Shown in pieces: positions 1 to 8,313 of a DNA stretch of 64,000 nt. Both the position numbers and the translations under genes were made by a program. Numbering within the stretch: the stretch's first letter is position 1; every line of letters begins with the position of its first letter. The notes beneath the pieces were generated by a model. It was given only the letters and a program-made list of their open reading frames with translations, was not told the DNA's origin and did no database searches. The stretch comes from Kuafuiihalomonas sp964473255. Its GTDB lineage: Bacteria; Myxococcota; Kuafuiibacteriia; Kuafuiibacteriales; Kuafuiibacteriaceae. The stretch spans positions 1-64,000 of the forward strand of contig CAYYOT010000014.1 in NCBI GenBank assembly GCA_964473255.1, written 5' to 3'.

Positions 1-31
1 GCGCCGTGGCCGCGTACATCAGCGCGGTCGC

Positions 32-150
32 TCAGAGCGCGCGGATCATGCTGGCCACCCCCGGCGACCCCGGGGAAGGCTCGAACTCCGCCGATCGGTA
101 CTCGCGCTCGACGGCGAATCCGTGCTTCTCGTAGGCCCGCCGGGCGGCGG
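32..150 (-). pseudogene. 3' fragment of a GNAT acetyltransferase
   Basis: Reading leftwards, this stretch encodes only the C-terminal tail of a GNAT-family N-acetyltransferase. The end of the core fold is visible as ARRAYEKHGFAVEREYR, followed by a short tail ending in ASMIRAL and a TGA stop at 32-34. The YEKHGF motif is the usual last strand/helix element of the acetyl-CoA-binding fold. Upstream of roughly position 150 the same frame becomes antisense to lon and no longer resembles GNAT, so the N-terminal two thirds are missing. It lies head to head with a lon gene that has also lost its 5' part. The call rests on the motif and is moderately sure; whether the break is biological or an assembly join cannot be told from one sequence. 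Confidence 0.5.
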
Positions 151-1456
151 TAAGACGTCGCTGGGCCGAAGCATCGCCCGGGCCATGGCCCGTCGCTTTG
201 AGCGGATCAGCCTGGGCGGCGTCCACGACGAAGCCGAGATCCGAGGCCATCGGCGAACCTACGTGGGTGCCCTACCCGGCCGGATCATCCAAGGTCTCAA
301 GAAGGCGGGAACCAACAATCCGGTCATCGTCCTCGACGAGATCGACAAGCTCTCCTACGACTTTCGCGGCGACCCGGCATCTGCGCTCCTGGAGGTGTTG
401 GACCCCGAGCAGAATCACACGTTCTCCGACCACTATCTGGAGGTTCCGTTCGACCTGTCGAAGGTGCTCTTCTTGGCGACCGCCAACCAGCTCGATCCGA
501 TTCCGCCGGCGCTCAAGGACCGCATGGAGGTCCTCGAGATACCCGGCTACACCCATGAGGAAAAGCAGCACATCGCCCTCGAGCACTTGCTGCCCAAGGT
601 GCTGGAGCAGCACGGGCTGACGAACGAGCTCTTCGAGCTCGACGATACGGCGCTGAGTTCGATCATCATCGACTACACGCGGGAAGCCGGCGTTCGCAAT
701 CTCGAGCGAACGATCACCTCGGTGGTTCGCGGCGTGGCCGTCCACGTGGCCGAGGGTCGCAGCGACAAGACCGTCGTTCAAAAGGACGACCTGACCGACT
801 ATCTCGGACCGGAGAAGTTCTTCAACGAAGTCGCGCAGCGTACTGAAATGCCCGGCGTGGCCACCGGTTTGGCCTGGACGGCGTCCGGCGGAGACATCCT
901 CTTCATCGAAGCGACCAAGATGGGCGGCAAGGGCGGTCTCACGCTGACCGGTCAGCTTGGTAGCGTCATGAAGGAGTCGGCTCAGGCGGCGCAGAGCTAC
1001 ATCCGCGCTCGCTCGCCGGAGTTCGGGCTCCCCGAGAACTTTTGGGAAAAGAACGACATCCACGTGCACGTTCCGGCAGGCAGCATCCCCAAGGATGGTC
1101 CTTCGGCCGGAGTCACGATGATCAGCGCGCTGACGTCGCTGGTCACCGGTATCCGTGTGCGGAGTGACCTCGCAATGACCGGCGAGATCACCCTACGAGG
1201 GACGGTACTCCCGGTCGGCGGGATCAAGGAGAAGGTGCTCGCGGCCCTGCGCAGCGGCGTCAAGGAAGTCATCCTTCCGGAGCGCAATCGGAAAGACCTG
1301 TACGAAGTCCCGTCCGAGGTGAAGGAGAAGCTCAAGTTCCACTTCGTAAAGAGGGTGGATGAGGTGCTCGACATCGCGCTCGAGCGGCCTCCCGAGCGTT
1401 TCCCCCCAAAGTTGGCTCCGGCGAAGGGCCCCGAATCCGAGGTCCCGCCCTCCTAG
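122..1456 (+). CDS. lon: ATP-dependent Lon protease, lacking its N-terminal domain
   Basis: Lon degrades misfolded and regulatory proteins in the cytoplasm by ATP-driven unfolding into a serine-lysine protease chamber. The 444 visible residues start inside the ATPase module: Walker A GPPGGGKTS at residues 5-13 and Walker B VIVLDEIDK at 68-76, then the lid domain. The S16 protease domain follows with catalytic Ser in KDGPSAGV (about residue 328) and Lys in GGIKEKV (about 369). Full Lon proteins are near 800 residues, so the substrate-binding N domain and coiled coil are absent. The frame stays open upstream to the window edge, but that sequence (2-121) does not resemble Lon and reads better as a GNAT tail on the other strand. 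The GTG at 122 is only the first in-frame start, not a believable initiation site. A GC hairpin follows the stop. Confidence 0.9.
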   Translation: MLLVGPPGGGKTSLGRSIARAMARRFERISLGGVHDEAEIRGHRRTYVGALPGRIIQGLKKAGTNNPVIVLDEIDKLSYDFRGDPASALLEVLDPEQNHTFSDHYLEVPFDLSKVLFLATANQLDPIPPALKDRMEVLEIPGYTHEEKQHIALEHLLPKVLEQHGLTNELFELDDTALSSIIIDYTREAGVRNLERTITSVVRGVAVHVAEGRSDKTVVQKDDLTDYLGPEKFFNEVAQRTEMPGVATGLAWTASGGDILFIEATKMGGKGGLTLTGQLGSVMKESAQAAQSYIRARSPEFGLPENFWEKNDIHVHVPAGSIPKDGPSAGVTMISALTSLVTGIRVRSDLAMTGEITLRGTVLPVGGIKEKVLAALRSGVKEVILPERNRKDLYEVPSEVKEKLKFHFVKRVDEVLDIALERPPERFPPKLAPAKGPESEVPPS

Positions 1457-1464
1457 CGGCGGCT

Positions 1465-1484
1465 CGCGGCCGTCGGCGGCCGCG
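1465..1484 (+). terminator. GC-rich hairpin after lon
   Basis: An 8-bp perfect stem (1465-1472 with 1477-1484, core GCGGCCG/CGGCCGC) encloses the tetraloop TCGG, nine bases after the lon stop. There is no T-tract, so it may end or attenuate transcription or protect the 3' end of the mRNA. It is the only structured element between lon and the GH1 gene. Confidence 0.4.
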
Positions 1485-1507
1485 CCGCTTCAGCCAAGGG
1501 AGGGAGT

Positions 1508-2872
1508 TTGAGCGGGTACACCATTCCCCAAGACTTTCTCTTGGGCTGCGCGACGAGCGCCTACCAGATAGAGGGCGGCATCCACAACGACTGGTCGGAG
1601 TGGGAGCGCGAGGGACATCTCCGTGTGCCCGACGAAACGTGCGGCCTATCGGTCGACCACTGGAATCGATTCGACCAGGACTTCGAGCTTCTCAGCGCTC
1701 TCGGCGCCAACGCGTACCGCCTCAGCATCGAGTGGGCTCGCGTCGAGCCCGAGCCGGGCGTATTCGACGAGGCCGCGGTGGATCGCTACCGGGAGATGAT
1801 TCGAGATTTGAGGCGACGTGACATCGAGCCGGTCGTCACGTTCCTCCATTTCACGCATCCCGCCTGGTTTCACGAAGTGTGTCCGTGGCACGACGTCCAC
1901 GGCGCCGCGCCCGACCGCTTTGCTCGCTTCGTGGACAAGATGATGTCGGCCCTGGGGACGGACGTTCGGTGGTTCACCGTGCTCAACGAACCCATGGTGT
2001 GGCTGCTGGGGGGGTACTTCAGCGCCCTGATTCCTCCGGGGCGAGCGGGCCTGCGGGGTCTGTTTTCAGCGGCGGAGACCTTGGTCCGCGGCTACCTCGC
2101 CGCTCGTGATGTGATCCGTCGGCGACAGCCGCACGCGCGTTGCGGGATCGCGCACAACGTCGTGCGCTTTGCGCCGGACCGGCCCGACGACTTTGGCGAT
2201 CGCGTCACGACGCGGGCGGTGGAGCGCTTCTACAACCATTCGTTCCCCGAGGTCTTGAGCACCGGGCGTCTGACCGTGGGCCTCGCGCCGGGGCTTCGCT
2301 ACACCACGCAGGTTGCGGCGGCGGAGGGCTCCATGGACTTCTTGGGCCTCAACTATTACACGCGGATCTACCTGCGCTTCGATCCGCTCCGGCGCTTGGG
2401 CGGACGGGGGATCGAAGCGGCCTACGACGATCGCAGCCCTTTGGGGGTCACGGACCTGGGTTGGGAGGTTCATCCGGAGGGGCTGGTGGGCCTGCTCACG
2501 GAAATGAGTCGGTACGGCGTCCCGTTGATGGTCACCGAAAACGGCCTCGACGATCGCGACGACTCCCGCCGCAGCCGATTCCTGTATGACCATCTGGAGG
2601 CAACCCTTCGGGCTCGTAGCCAAGGCGTCGACGTGCGCGGCTACCTGCACTGGTCACTGCTCGACAACTTCGAGTGGTTGGAGGGCTTCGCGCCGAGATT
2701 CGGGATCTACGGCGTCGACTACACGACGCTCACCCGCCACCCGACCCGAGCTGCGGCTCTCTTTCGGTCGGTCGCTACGACCGGACGGCTACCCGTCGAG
2801 CCCCCGGCATTCGAGATCCGCAAAGGCGGACGAACCCCCCTCCTGGGGCCGAATGAGCGGATGATCCTCTAG
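1508..2872 (+). CDS. GH1 family beta-glucosidase
   Basis: A family 1 glycoside hydrolase that would cleave terminal beta-linked glucose or galactose from oligosaccharides or glycosides by a retaining mechanism, probably in the cytoplasm since no signal peptide is seen. The 454-aa length is normal. The N-terminal signature is FLLGCATSAYQIEG. The acid/base Glu lies in TVLNEPMVW (about residue 161) and the nucleophile Glu in VTENGLDD (about 344). The C-terminal aglycone-side element SLLDNFEWLEGFAPRFG is present. Translation seems to start at TTG 1508: the purine-rich AAGGGAGGGAG ends just before it, and the GH1 signature begins a few residues later. The gene ends four bases before the convergent leucine dehydrogenase gene. 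Substrate specificity cannot be read from the sequence. Confidence 0.92.
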   Translation: MSGYTIPQDFLLGCATSAYQIEGGIHNDWSEWEREGHLRVPDETCGLSVDHWNRFDQDFELLSALGANAYRLSIEWARVEPEPGVFDEAAVDRYREMIRDLRRRDIEPVVTFLHFTHPAWFHEVCPWHDVHGAAPDRFARFVDKMMSALGTDVRWFTVLNEPMVWLLGGYFSALIPPGRAGLRGLFSAAETLVRGYLAARDVIRRRQPHARCGIAHNVVRFAPDRPDDFGDRVTTRAVERFYNHSFPEVLSTGRLTVGLAPGLRYTTQVAAAEGSMDFLGLNYYTRIYLRFDPLRRLGGRGIEAAYDDRSPLGVTDLGWEVHPEGLVGLLTEMSRYGVPLMVTENGLDDRDDSRRSRFLYDHLEATLRARSQGVDVRGYLHWSLLDNFEWLEGFAPRFGIYGVDYTTLTRHPTRAAALFRSVATTGRLPVEPPAFEIRKGGRTPLLGPNERMIL

Positions 2873-2876
2873 CGTT

Positions 2877-3992
2877 TCAGCAGATTCCGTGGAGGCGGCG
2901 GGCGGGGCGAATCGCGGTACTCGGGCTATGGATGCTTTTCAGACGGCCGATCCGCTCGATCCGCTGGAGGGCGAGGTTGTCGGCGGCGCGAAGCGTGGAG
3001 ATCTTCTCCTTCTTCGCGATCTCGTAGACCTTGAGCATGATGTCGTAGATGCCTTCCGCCTGCTTGAGCGCGCGCTCCTGGTTGTAACCCTCGAGCTCGT
3101 TCGCAACGTTGATGAGGCCGCCGGCATTCACCACGTAGTCTGGCGCATAGAGCACGTCCCGCTCCACCAGCGCTCGGCCGTGCCGTTCTTCGTCATCGAG
3201 AACGTTGTTCGCCGAGCCGCAGACCACTTCGACCTTCAGCCGATGAATGGTGTCATCGTTGACGACGCCGCCCATGGCGCAGGGAGCAAAGACATCGGCT
3301 TCGACGTCGAAGATCGCCTCGGGCGCCACGACTTCGACCGGGAAGTCGTCAGCCACCCGGCGGAGGTTGTCCTGGTCGACATCGCAAACGACGAGACGCG
3401 CCCCCGCCTCGGCGAGGTACTTCACCAGGTGGTACCCGACGTGGCCCACGCCCTGCACCGTGACTCGCTTTCCTTCGAGAGAGTCGCTCCCCCAGCGCTC
3501 TTTTGCCGTCGCGCGCATGCCAGCGAAGGTGCCGAAGGCAGTCACGGGAGACGGGTCGCCCGAACCGCCGAGCGCCCGGCTGATCCCGGTCACCCAGTGC
3601 GTTTCCATCCGCACCCATTCCATCGCGTGAACATCGGTTCCGACGTCCTCGGCCGTAATGTAGCGACCGCCGAGCCCATCCACGTAACGACCGAAGGTAC
3701 GGAAGAGGAGCTCGCTTTTGTCCGACTTGGGATCGGCGATGATGACCGACTTCCCGCCGCCGAGATTCAAGCCGGCGGCGGCGCTCTTGAAGGTCATTCC
3801 TCGAGCCAGACGCAGAACGTCGCGCGTTGCTTCAGCCGTCGAGCGGTACGGCCACATGCGGCAACCGCCCAACGCCGGCCCGAGGGTCGTGTCATGGATG
3901 GCGATGATCGCCTTCAGCCCCGAGACCTCGTCGTAGCAGTAGCAGAGCTCTTCATGGCGCTTATGGGCGAGTTCGGCGAAAACGTCTTCCAT
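2877..3992 (-). CDS. ldh: Leucine (branched-chain amino acid) dehydrogenase
   Basis: NAD-dependent Glu/Leu/Phe/Val dehydrogenase family enzyme (371 aa, against about 364 for leucine dehydrogenase). It interconverts leucine, valine or isoleucine and their 2-keto acids with ammonia, supplying branched primers for iso-fatty acids or catabolising branched amino acids. Visible features are the glycine-rich substrate loop ALGGCRMWPY, the conserved lysines in RGMTFKSA (K69) and GGGKSVII (K81), and a Rossmann NAD loop GVGHVG at 181-186. Leucine dehydrogenase is preferred over glutamate dehydrogenase on length and on the GLNLGGGKSV pattern; phenylalanine or valine dehydrogenase cannot be excluded. The C-terminal tail rich in Pro and Arg is not typical. 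It is transcribed divergently from the small gene at 4179. Confidence 0.85.
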   Translation of the reverse strand: MEDVFAELAHKRHEELCYCYDEVSGLKAIIAIHDTTLGPALGGCRMWPYRSTAEATRDVLRLARGMTFKSAAAGLNLGGGKSVIIADPKSDKSELLFRTFGRYVDGLGGRYITAEDVGTDVHAMEWVRMETHWVTGISRALGGSGDPSPVTAFGTFAGMRATAKERWGSDSLEGKRVTVQGVGHVGYHLVKYLAEAGARLVVCDVDQDNLRRVADDFPVEVVAPEAIFDVEADVFAPCAMGGVVNDDTIHRLKVEVVCGSANNVLDDEERHGRALVERDVLYAPDYVVNAGGLINVANELEGYNQERALKQAEGIYDIMLKVYEIAKKEKISTLRAADNLALQRIERIGRLKSIHSPSTAIRPARRLHGIC

Positions 3993-4178
3993 GGACGGCC
4001 GCTTTAGGGGCCGGCGTCGCGACGGTCAACCGCGATCCAGAAGGTCCTGTAATTTCAACGGTTTTCGGAGCAGCGCGTCGTGGCCAGGTGTGGCGGGGCG
4101 ACCACAACCGTTTCTCCGGTGCATCACTTCAAGGGGTTCCCTCTGACCATTTCATCATCGAAAAAAGATACCTACGAG

Positions 4179-4406
4179 ATGGCACGAACGCTGCAGTCCC
4201 TGTCCGCCATGAACGAGAACATCGCCTCGAAACAAACCCTGGACGGTTGGCTCGACGCTGTGAAGAGCCATCTCGATGCCCGCCGGTACGAGCTTCGGGC
4301 GCGCCCACGGCCCAAGCGGAACCGGGAGCGCGAGCGGGCGCGTCGCGAGGCGCGTCGCTTGTTCGCCGAGTACGAGGCGGACCGGGTGCTGGCCCGCCTC
4401 ATGTAG
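4179..4406 (+). CDS. Small highly charged hypothetical protein
   Basis: I do not recognise this gene. From ATG 4179 it would encode 75 residues. The first half is neutral, with SLSAMNENIASKQTLDGWL and a possible amphipathic helix. The second half is almost entirely Arg, Lys, Glu and Ala and is likely a long charged helix, ending EADRVLARLM. An in-frame GTG at 4080 would add 33 residues with no protein-like character, so the later ATG is preferred. It lies between divergent leucine dehydrogenase and convergent engB, overlapping the engB 3' end by 8 bases. The Arg/Glu helix might bind nucleic acid, but that is a guess. Its frame has the GC3 bias of neighbouring genes, the main support that it is real. 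Confidence 0.45.
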   Translation: MARTLQSLSAMNENIASKQTLDGWLDAVKSHLDARRYELRARPRPKRNRERERARREARRLFAEYEADRVLARLM

Positions 4407-4989
4407 AGCGCGCGACCAGGCGTTCGCGAAGATCCTCGATCCCCCACCCTTCGCTGGCGCTGGTCAAGGAAACCGTCTGCACGTCGACGTTCAGGCGGCG
4501 TGCGACCCGGTGCACCACCGGCTTGCGCCGCGCCTTCGGGACCTTGTCCCCCTTGGTCACGATGATCCATAGCTCGCCCCCGGCTGCCGCGGCCAGGCTC
4601 TCTTTCAACAGCTCGCACGCCTGAACATCTTCGTCCGAGGGCTCCCGTCGGACATCCAAAAGGAGGAGCCCGGCGGTCATTCGATGGGCGCCAAGATATC
4701 CCAGCACGAGGCTCTCGAAGGTCCGCGAGACCGACTGCGGGGCGGCCGCGAAGCCGTACCCCGGCAGGTCCGCCAGTCGGAAGGCAACGGTCGGGCTGTC
4801 GACGTCGAAGAAGTTCACCAGTTGCGTCCGTCCCGGAGTCCGAGAGACGCGAGCGATCCGGGCGCCGGCCAGGCGATTCAAGAGGGTGCTCTTGCCGACG
4901 TTGGACCGACCGAAGAACGCAAACTCCGCGCGATCTCGCGGGGGGAAACCGCCCGCGTCTGCCGCGGAAGTGACGAAGCTCGTTCTCAT
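4399..4989 (-). CDS. engB: Ribosome biogenesis GTP-binding protein YsxC/EngB
   Basis: A small Era/Obg-type GTPase of 196 residues needed for late assembly of the large ribosomal subunit. The G1 loop GRSNVGKS lies at residues 27-34, with G2 around RTPGRTQ, G3 DLPG near 74-77, G4 TKGDK and a G5-like TSASEG near the C-terminus. The N-terminal FVTSAA and PPRDRAEFAFFGRSN patterns are typical of the family, which supports the ATG at 4989; the frame stays open upstream to 5601 but that part is antisense to ccmE. It is divergent from ccmE with about 135 bases between them, so the two may share a promoter region. Confidence 0.95.
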   Translation of the reverse strand: MRTSFVTSAADAGGFPPRDRAEFAFFGRSNVGKSTLLNRLAGARIARVSRTPGRTQLVNFFDVDSPTVAFRLADLPGYGFAAAPQSVSRTFESLVLGYLGAHRMTAGLLLLDVRREPSDEDVQACELLKESLAAAAGGELWIIVTKGDKVPKARRKPVVHRVARRLNVDVQTVSLTSASEGWGIEDLRERLVARST

Positions 4990-5124
4990 CTCGCCCGGCC
5001 GTTCGTCTGCCGCCGCCGGCTCGTAAACCGAGGCGAAAGACGACTTTGGGCGTCTTGCGATTGTAGAGACGCGCTTGGCAGGCCGGCCTGGGGAGGGCAG
5101 ACTCCCCACCGCGAGACTTTCCCC

Positions 5125-5571
5125 ATGAAGAGCCAGACCATCAAGATCCTCCTGAGCGTGGTGGTGATCGCTTCCGCGGTCACCTACATGCTGGTCGATA
5201 CCCTGTTCGCAACCGATGCGTTGACCTATTTTCACGGCGCCGACGAAGTTCTCGCCGCCGCCGACGATTTCCAGGGGCGGCGGATCCGACTCGGAGGCCA
5301 CGTCGAGGAGGGCTCGATTGCGCAAAAGCCCGGGACTCTCGAGTATCGGTTTGCCGTTCGACCCGTGCCCGCGATGATGAAACATCCCGAGTACGCGAAT
5401 GAAACGCTGACCGTTCACTACACCGGCGTCGTGCCGGATACGTTCAAAGATGACGCTGAAGTCATCGTGACCGGACAGCTTCAGCCGTCCGGCGTTTTCG
5501 AGGGACAAGAACTGCTCGCCAAGTGCCCCTCCAAGTACGAGGCCGCCGAAAAGTCGGCTGGCGAATACTGA
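5125..5571 (+). CDS. ccmE: Cytochrome c maturation heme chaperone CcmE, Cys variant
   Basis: CcmE carries heme from CcmABCD to the CcmF ligase at the outer face of the inner membrane. The 148-aa protein has one N-terminal membrane anchor (about residues 7-25) and an OB-fold beta-barrel, ending in the heme-attachment motif. In classical CcmE that motif is HXXXY with covalent heme on His. Here it is C134-P-S-K-Y138, preceded by ELLA. The CXXXY form is known from the system I* variant of some deltaproteobacteria and archaea. The start at ATG 5125 places the anchor at the N-terminus; upstream in-frame sequence is antisense to engB. It is the first gene of a nine-gene operon, 10 bases before ccmF. 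Confidence 0.93.
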   Translation: MKSQTIKILLSVVVIASAVTYMLVDTLFATDALTYFHGADEVLAAADDFQGRRIRLGGHVEEGSIAQKPGTLEYRFAVRPVPAMMKHPEYANETLTVHYTGVVPDTFKDDAEVIVTGQLQPSGVFEGQELLAKCPSKYEAAEKSAGEY

Positions 5572-5581
5572 CGGAAACATC

Positions 5582-7633
5582 ATGCCAGGATTTGGATACA
5601 CCCTGCTCCTCTTGAGCCTCGTGTTGGCTACGTACGCCGCGTGCGCAGCCGTGATGGGGCACCACCTGAAGAACCCTCGACTGGCCCTGAGCTCCCAATA
5701 CGCCTCCTACGCGTTGTTCGGGGTCCTCAGCTGCGCGTCGATGGTTTTGATCTACCTGTTCCTTTCAAACGACTACTCGGTGAAGTACGTCGCCCATTAC
5801 AGCGACCGGTCGATGCCGCTGTACTACAAGGCGACGGCCTTCTGGGGCGGACAGGACGGCTCACTGCTCTTCTGGGTATGGGTCCTGTCGATCTGGGGCG
5901 CGGTGGCCGTCTACCAGAACCGGCACAAGAACCGAGCGATCCTTCCCTATAGCATCGTGGCTTTCATGGGAGTCTGCCTGTTCTTCCTGGTGACGATCGT
6001 TTTCGCGGCGAACCCGTTCGAGACCTACCTCACCCGCGCGCCGACGGACGGTGAAGGACTCAATCCACTCCTGCAAAACTGGTACATGACCATCCATCCG
6101 CCGACGCTCTACCTCGGCTACATCGGATGGACGATACCGTTCTGTTTCGCGATCGGAGCCCTGGCCCACGGCCGTCTCGACTACGAGTGGATCGCGGCCA
6201 TGCGTCGCTGGTGTTTGGTGGCTTGGGTCTTCCTCACGCTCGGCCTGACGCTCGGTGGCTTGTGGGCCTACGAGGAGCTCGGATGGGGCGGTTACTGGGC
6301 TTGGGACCCAGTCGAAAATGCAGCCTTCATTCCTTGGCTCACCGGCACGGCATTCATCCACAGCATACAGGTCCAGGAGCGACGCCAGATGTTCAAGGCG
6401 TGGAACCTCTTGCTCATCATCCTGACCTTCGTCTTCACCGTCTTGGGTACGATGATGACGCGGTCGGGAGTCGTGCAGTCGGTGCACGCCTTCGCCCAGT
6501 CGAACATCGGCTCGTATTTCACGACCTTTCTGGTTCTGACGCTGGTGGTTTCCTTCGGACTCGTCATCTGGCGAATGCCTCGCCTTCGTCCTCAGCACGC
6601 GCTCGAGACGCTGATGAGCCGCGAGTTCGCCTTTCTGGCCAACAACTGGATTCTCTTGATCGCGGCGTTCTTCGTCACGTTCGCCACGCTGTTCCCCTCG
6701 CTGTTCAAGTGGGTGAGCGGCGGGCAGGAAGTGAACGTCGGTCCGTCCTTCTATAACCAGTGGATGATCCCGATCGGACTGACTCTCCTCGCCCTCACCG
6801 GGATCGGGCCCTCGATGTCGTGGCGCAAGTCGACGATGCGGAGCCTCTTATCTCAGCTCGGCGTGCCGACCGCGATCGGAGCGGTGATCGCCCTGGGCCT
6901 GGCGGCGTGGGGTGTTCGCGGCGTCGCCACACTGACCACCTTCGGACTGGTCGCTTTCGTCATCGCCACGTTGGGACAGGAACTGGTCCTCGGCGCGCGG
7001 CATCGGATGCGGCGGTCGCAGGAGAATGCGGTCGTGGCCGTGACGACCCTGTTCCAGCGTGCCAAACGCCGGTACGGCGGCTACGTCGTCCACTTCGGGA
7101 TGGCGCTGTGGTTCTTCGGCTTCGGTGGAAACGCGTTCAAGCTCGAGCGCGAGGTTCGTCTCGAGACCGGGCAGCAGACCCAGATCGGGGGCTACGACAT
7201 CCGCTTCGACGGGCTACAGCGCTCCGATGATGGTCAGAAGTTCATGGTGGAAGCCGAATTGACCGTCTTCGATGGGTCGGGGGCGGAGCTCGCCACCATG
7301 AGGCCGGCTCGGTGGGCCTATCGAAAGCCCGAAGATCAGAACACGACCGAAGTGAGGAAGCTATCGAGCCTCAAAGAGGACCTCTACGTCGTGCTCGGCG
7401 GCTACGACCTGCGCGACGGCAGCGCCGCTCTTCAGCTGAAGATCAATCCGCTGGTCAACTTCGTGTGGTTGGGCACCGCCTTCATGCTGCTGGGCTTCGG
7501 GATCGCGGCGTGGCCGGAACGGCAGACGGTCCGCGTGCCGGTCCCGATCTGGCGGCGGGTTGCACCGGTGGCCGCATCGGCGGCGAGTCTGAGCCTCGCG
7601 TTCTGGACTCTCTGGTCGTCCTTCCCGCTGTGA
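5582..7633 (+). CDS. ccmF: Cytochrome c heme lyase subunit CcmF
   Basis: A 683-aa polytopic membrane protein that receives heme from CcmE and ligates it to CXXCH cysteines of apocytochromes. The tryptophan-rich WWD domain is visible at about residues 234-251 (WGGYWAWDPVENAAFIPW). Candidate heme-ligand histidines include the one in TIHPPTLYLGY (about 172). Multiple hydrophobic helices flank a large C-terminal extracytoplasmic domain (roughly 505-630) before the final helix. Length is normal for CcmF. ATG 5582 follows ccmE by 10 bases. No ccmH or ccmG gene follows, as expected in system I*; two unusual membrane-anchored proteins sit in that place instead. Confidence 0.96.
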   Translation: MPGFGYTLLLLSLVLATYAACAAVMGHHLKNPRLALSSQYASYALFGVLSCASMVLIYLFLSNDYSVKYVAHYSDRSMPLYYKATAFWGGQDGSLLFWVWVLSIWGAVAVYQNRHKNRAILPYSIVAFMGVCLFFLVTIVFAANPFETYLTRAPTDGEGLNPLLQNWYMTIHPPTLYLGYIGWTIPFCFAIGALAHGRLDYEWIAAMRRWCLVAWVFLTLGLTLGGLWAYEELGWGGYWAWDPVENAAFIPWLTGTAFIHSIQVQERRQMFKAWNLLLIILTFVFTVLGTMMTRSGVVQSVHAFAQSNIGSYFTTFLVLTLVVSFGLVIWRMPRLRPQHALETLMSREFAFLANNWILLIAAFFVTFATLFPSLFKWVSGGQEVNVGPSFYNQWMIPIGLTLLALTGIGPSMSWRKSTMRSLLSQLGVPTAIGAVIALGLAAWGVRGVATLTTFGLVAFVIATLGQELVLGARHRMRRSQENAVVAVTTLFQRAKRRYGGYVVHFGMALWFFGFGGNAFKLEREVRLETGQQTQIGGYDIRFDGLQRSDDGQKFMVEAELTVFDGSGAELATMRPARWAYRKPEDQNTTEVRKLSSLKEDLYVVLGGYDLRDGSAALQLKINPLVNFVWLGTAFMLLGFGIAAWPERQTVRVPVPIWRRVAPVAASAASLSLAFWTLWSSFPL

Positions 7634-7691
7634 ACCGGGTCGCTGCGACAAGGCGGTTGGTTGCGGCCTGCGGATGGGCTAGCTCGCCCTG

Positions 7692-8309
7692 ATGCGCGGC
7701 ACGGACGCCAGCTCGCCGGTTCTTCTCTGGCTGGAGGTGCTCGTCGGACTGGCCGTCGTCGTGGCGGTCCTCGGCGGAGGTGCCGACGGAGCCGCACCCA
7801 GCTTCGTCTTCCTGGTCGGGGCCATGGCGGCGGCGTTCACCGGATTCACGCTGTACAAAGCGACCACGGCGCTGGTGGATGAACGATTGCCGGCTCATGC
7901 CGACCCGGAAGACGAACGTGCGGCACTCGAGTACGAAAAGAGGCTTGCCCTGTCTGCGCTGCGCGAGCTCGAAGCCGATGTGGCGACCGGAAAGGTGGAT
8001 TCGCGCGACCAGGCCAACCTTCAGGCCGCCGCGGAAGCTCGCGCCTTGAGCCTAATCAAACGGATCCGGGAAGACGACCGACGTTGGCGCGACGTCGCCG
8101 AAGCGGCGGTCGGCGGCCGACCGGTCGCCTCTGCAGCACCGGCCGCCGTGGCATTCCCCAAAGCTGCTGAGGCAGCACCGGGCGCCGAGTCCGCCCGACG
8201 AGAGGCCGTGGCCTGGGTGGGCACGCGCTGCACCGCCTGTGGTTTCGACCAAAACCCCGAGGACGGCCGCTTCTGCGGGGGCTGCGGACGCCCTCGCCGG
8301 AGGGACTGA
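7692..8309 (+). CDS. Membrane protein with CcmI-like region and C-terminal zinc ribbon
   Basis: A 205-aa protein in the ccm operon. Two N-terminal hydrophobic helices (about residues 10-30 and 35-55) form a hairpin. A helical segment follows whose pattern, YEKRLALSALRELEADVATG, resembles the juxtamembrane coiled coil of CcmI/CycH. After a low-complexity Ala/Pro linker, the last 40 residues hold two CXXC pairs (CTAC and CGGC), a likely single zinc ribbon facing the cytoplasm. It lies between ccmF and another anchored protein, where system I* operons lack ccmH and ccmG. A role as a CcmI-like or ligase-assembly subunit is inference from position and the helix pattern; the ribbon call is direct from the cysteine spacing. 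Confidence 0.7.
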   Translation: MRGTDASSPVLLWLEVLVGLAVVVAVLGGGADGAAPSFVFLVGAMAAAFTGFTLYKATTALVDERLPAHADPEDERAALEYEKRLALSALRELEADVATGKVDSRDQANLQAAAEARALSLIKRIREDDRRWRDVAEAAVGGRPVASAAPAAVAFPKAAEAAPGAESARREAVAWVGTRCTACGFDQNPEDGRFCGGCGRPRRRD

Positions 8310-8313
8310 GCGG

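Noticed and set aside
2889..4007. 372-codon open frame on the plus strand opposite leucine dehydrogenase
   Set aside because: It is the antisense shadow of a well-supported enzyme gene in high-GC DNA and has no family motifs of its own.
4684..5124. N-terminal extension of CcmE in the same frame
   Set aside because: The sequence is antisense to engB and would put the CcmE membrane anchor in the middle of the protein.
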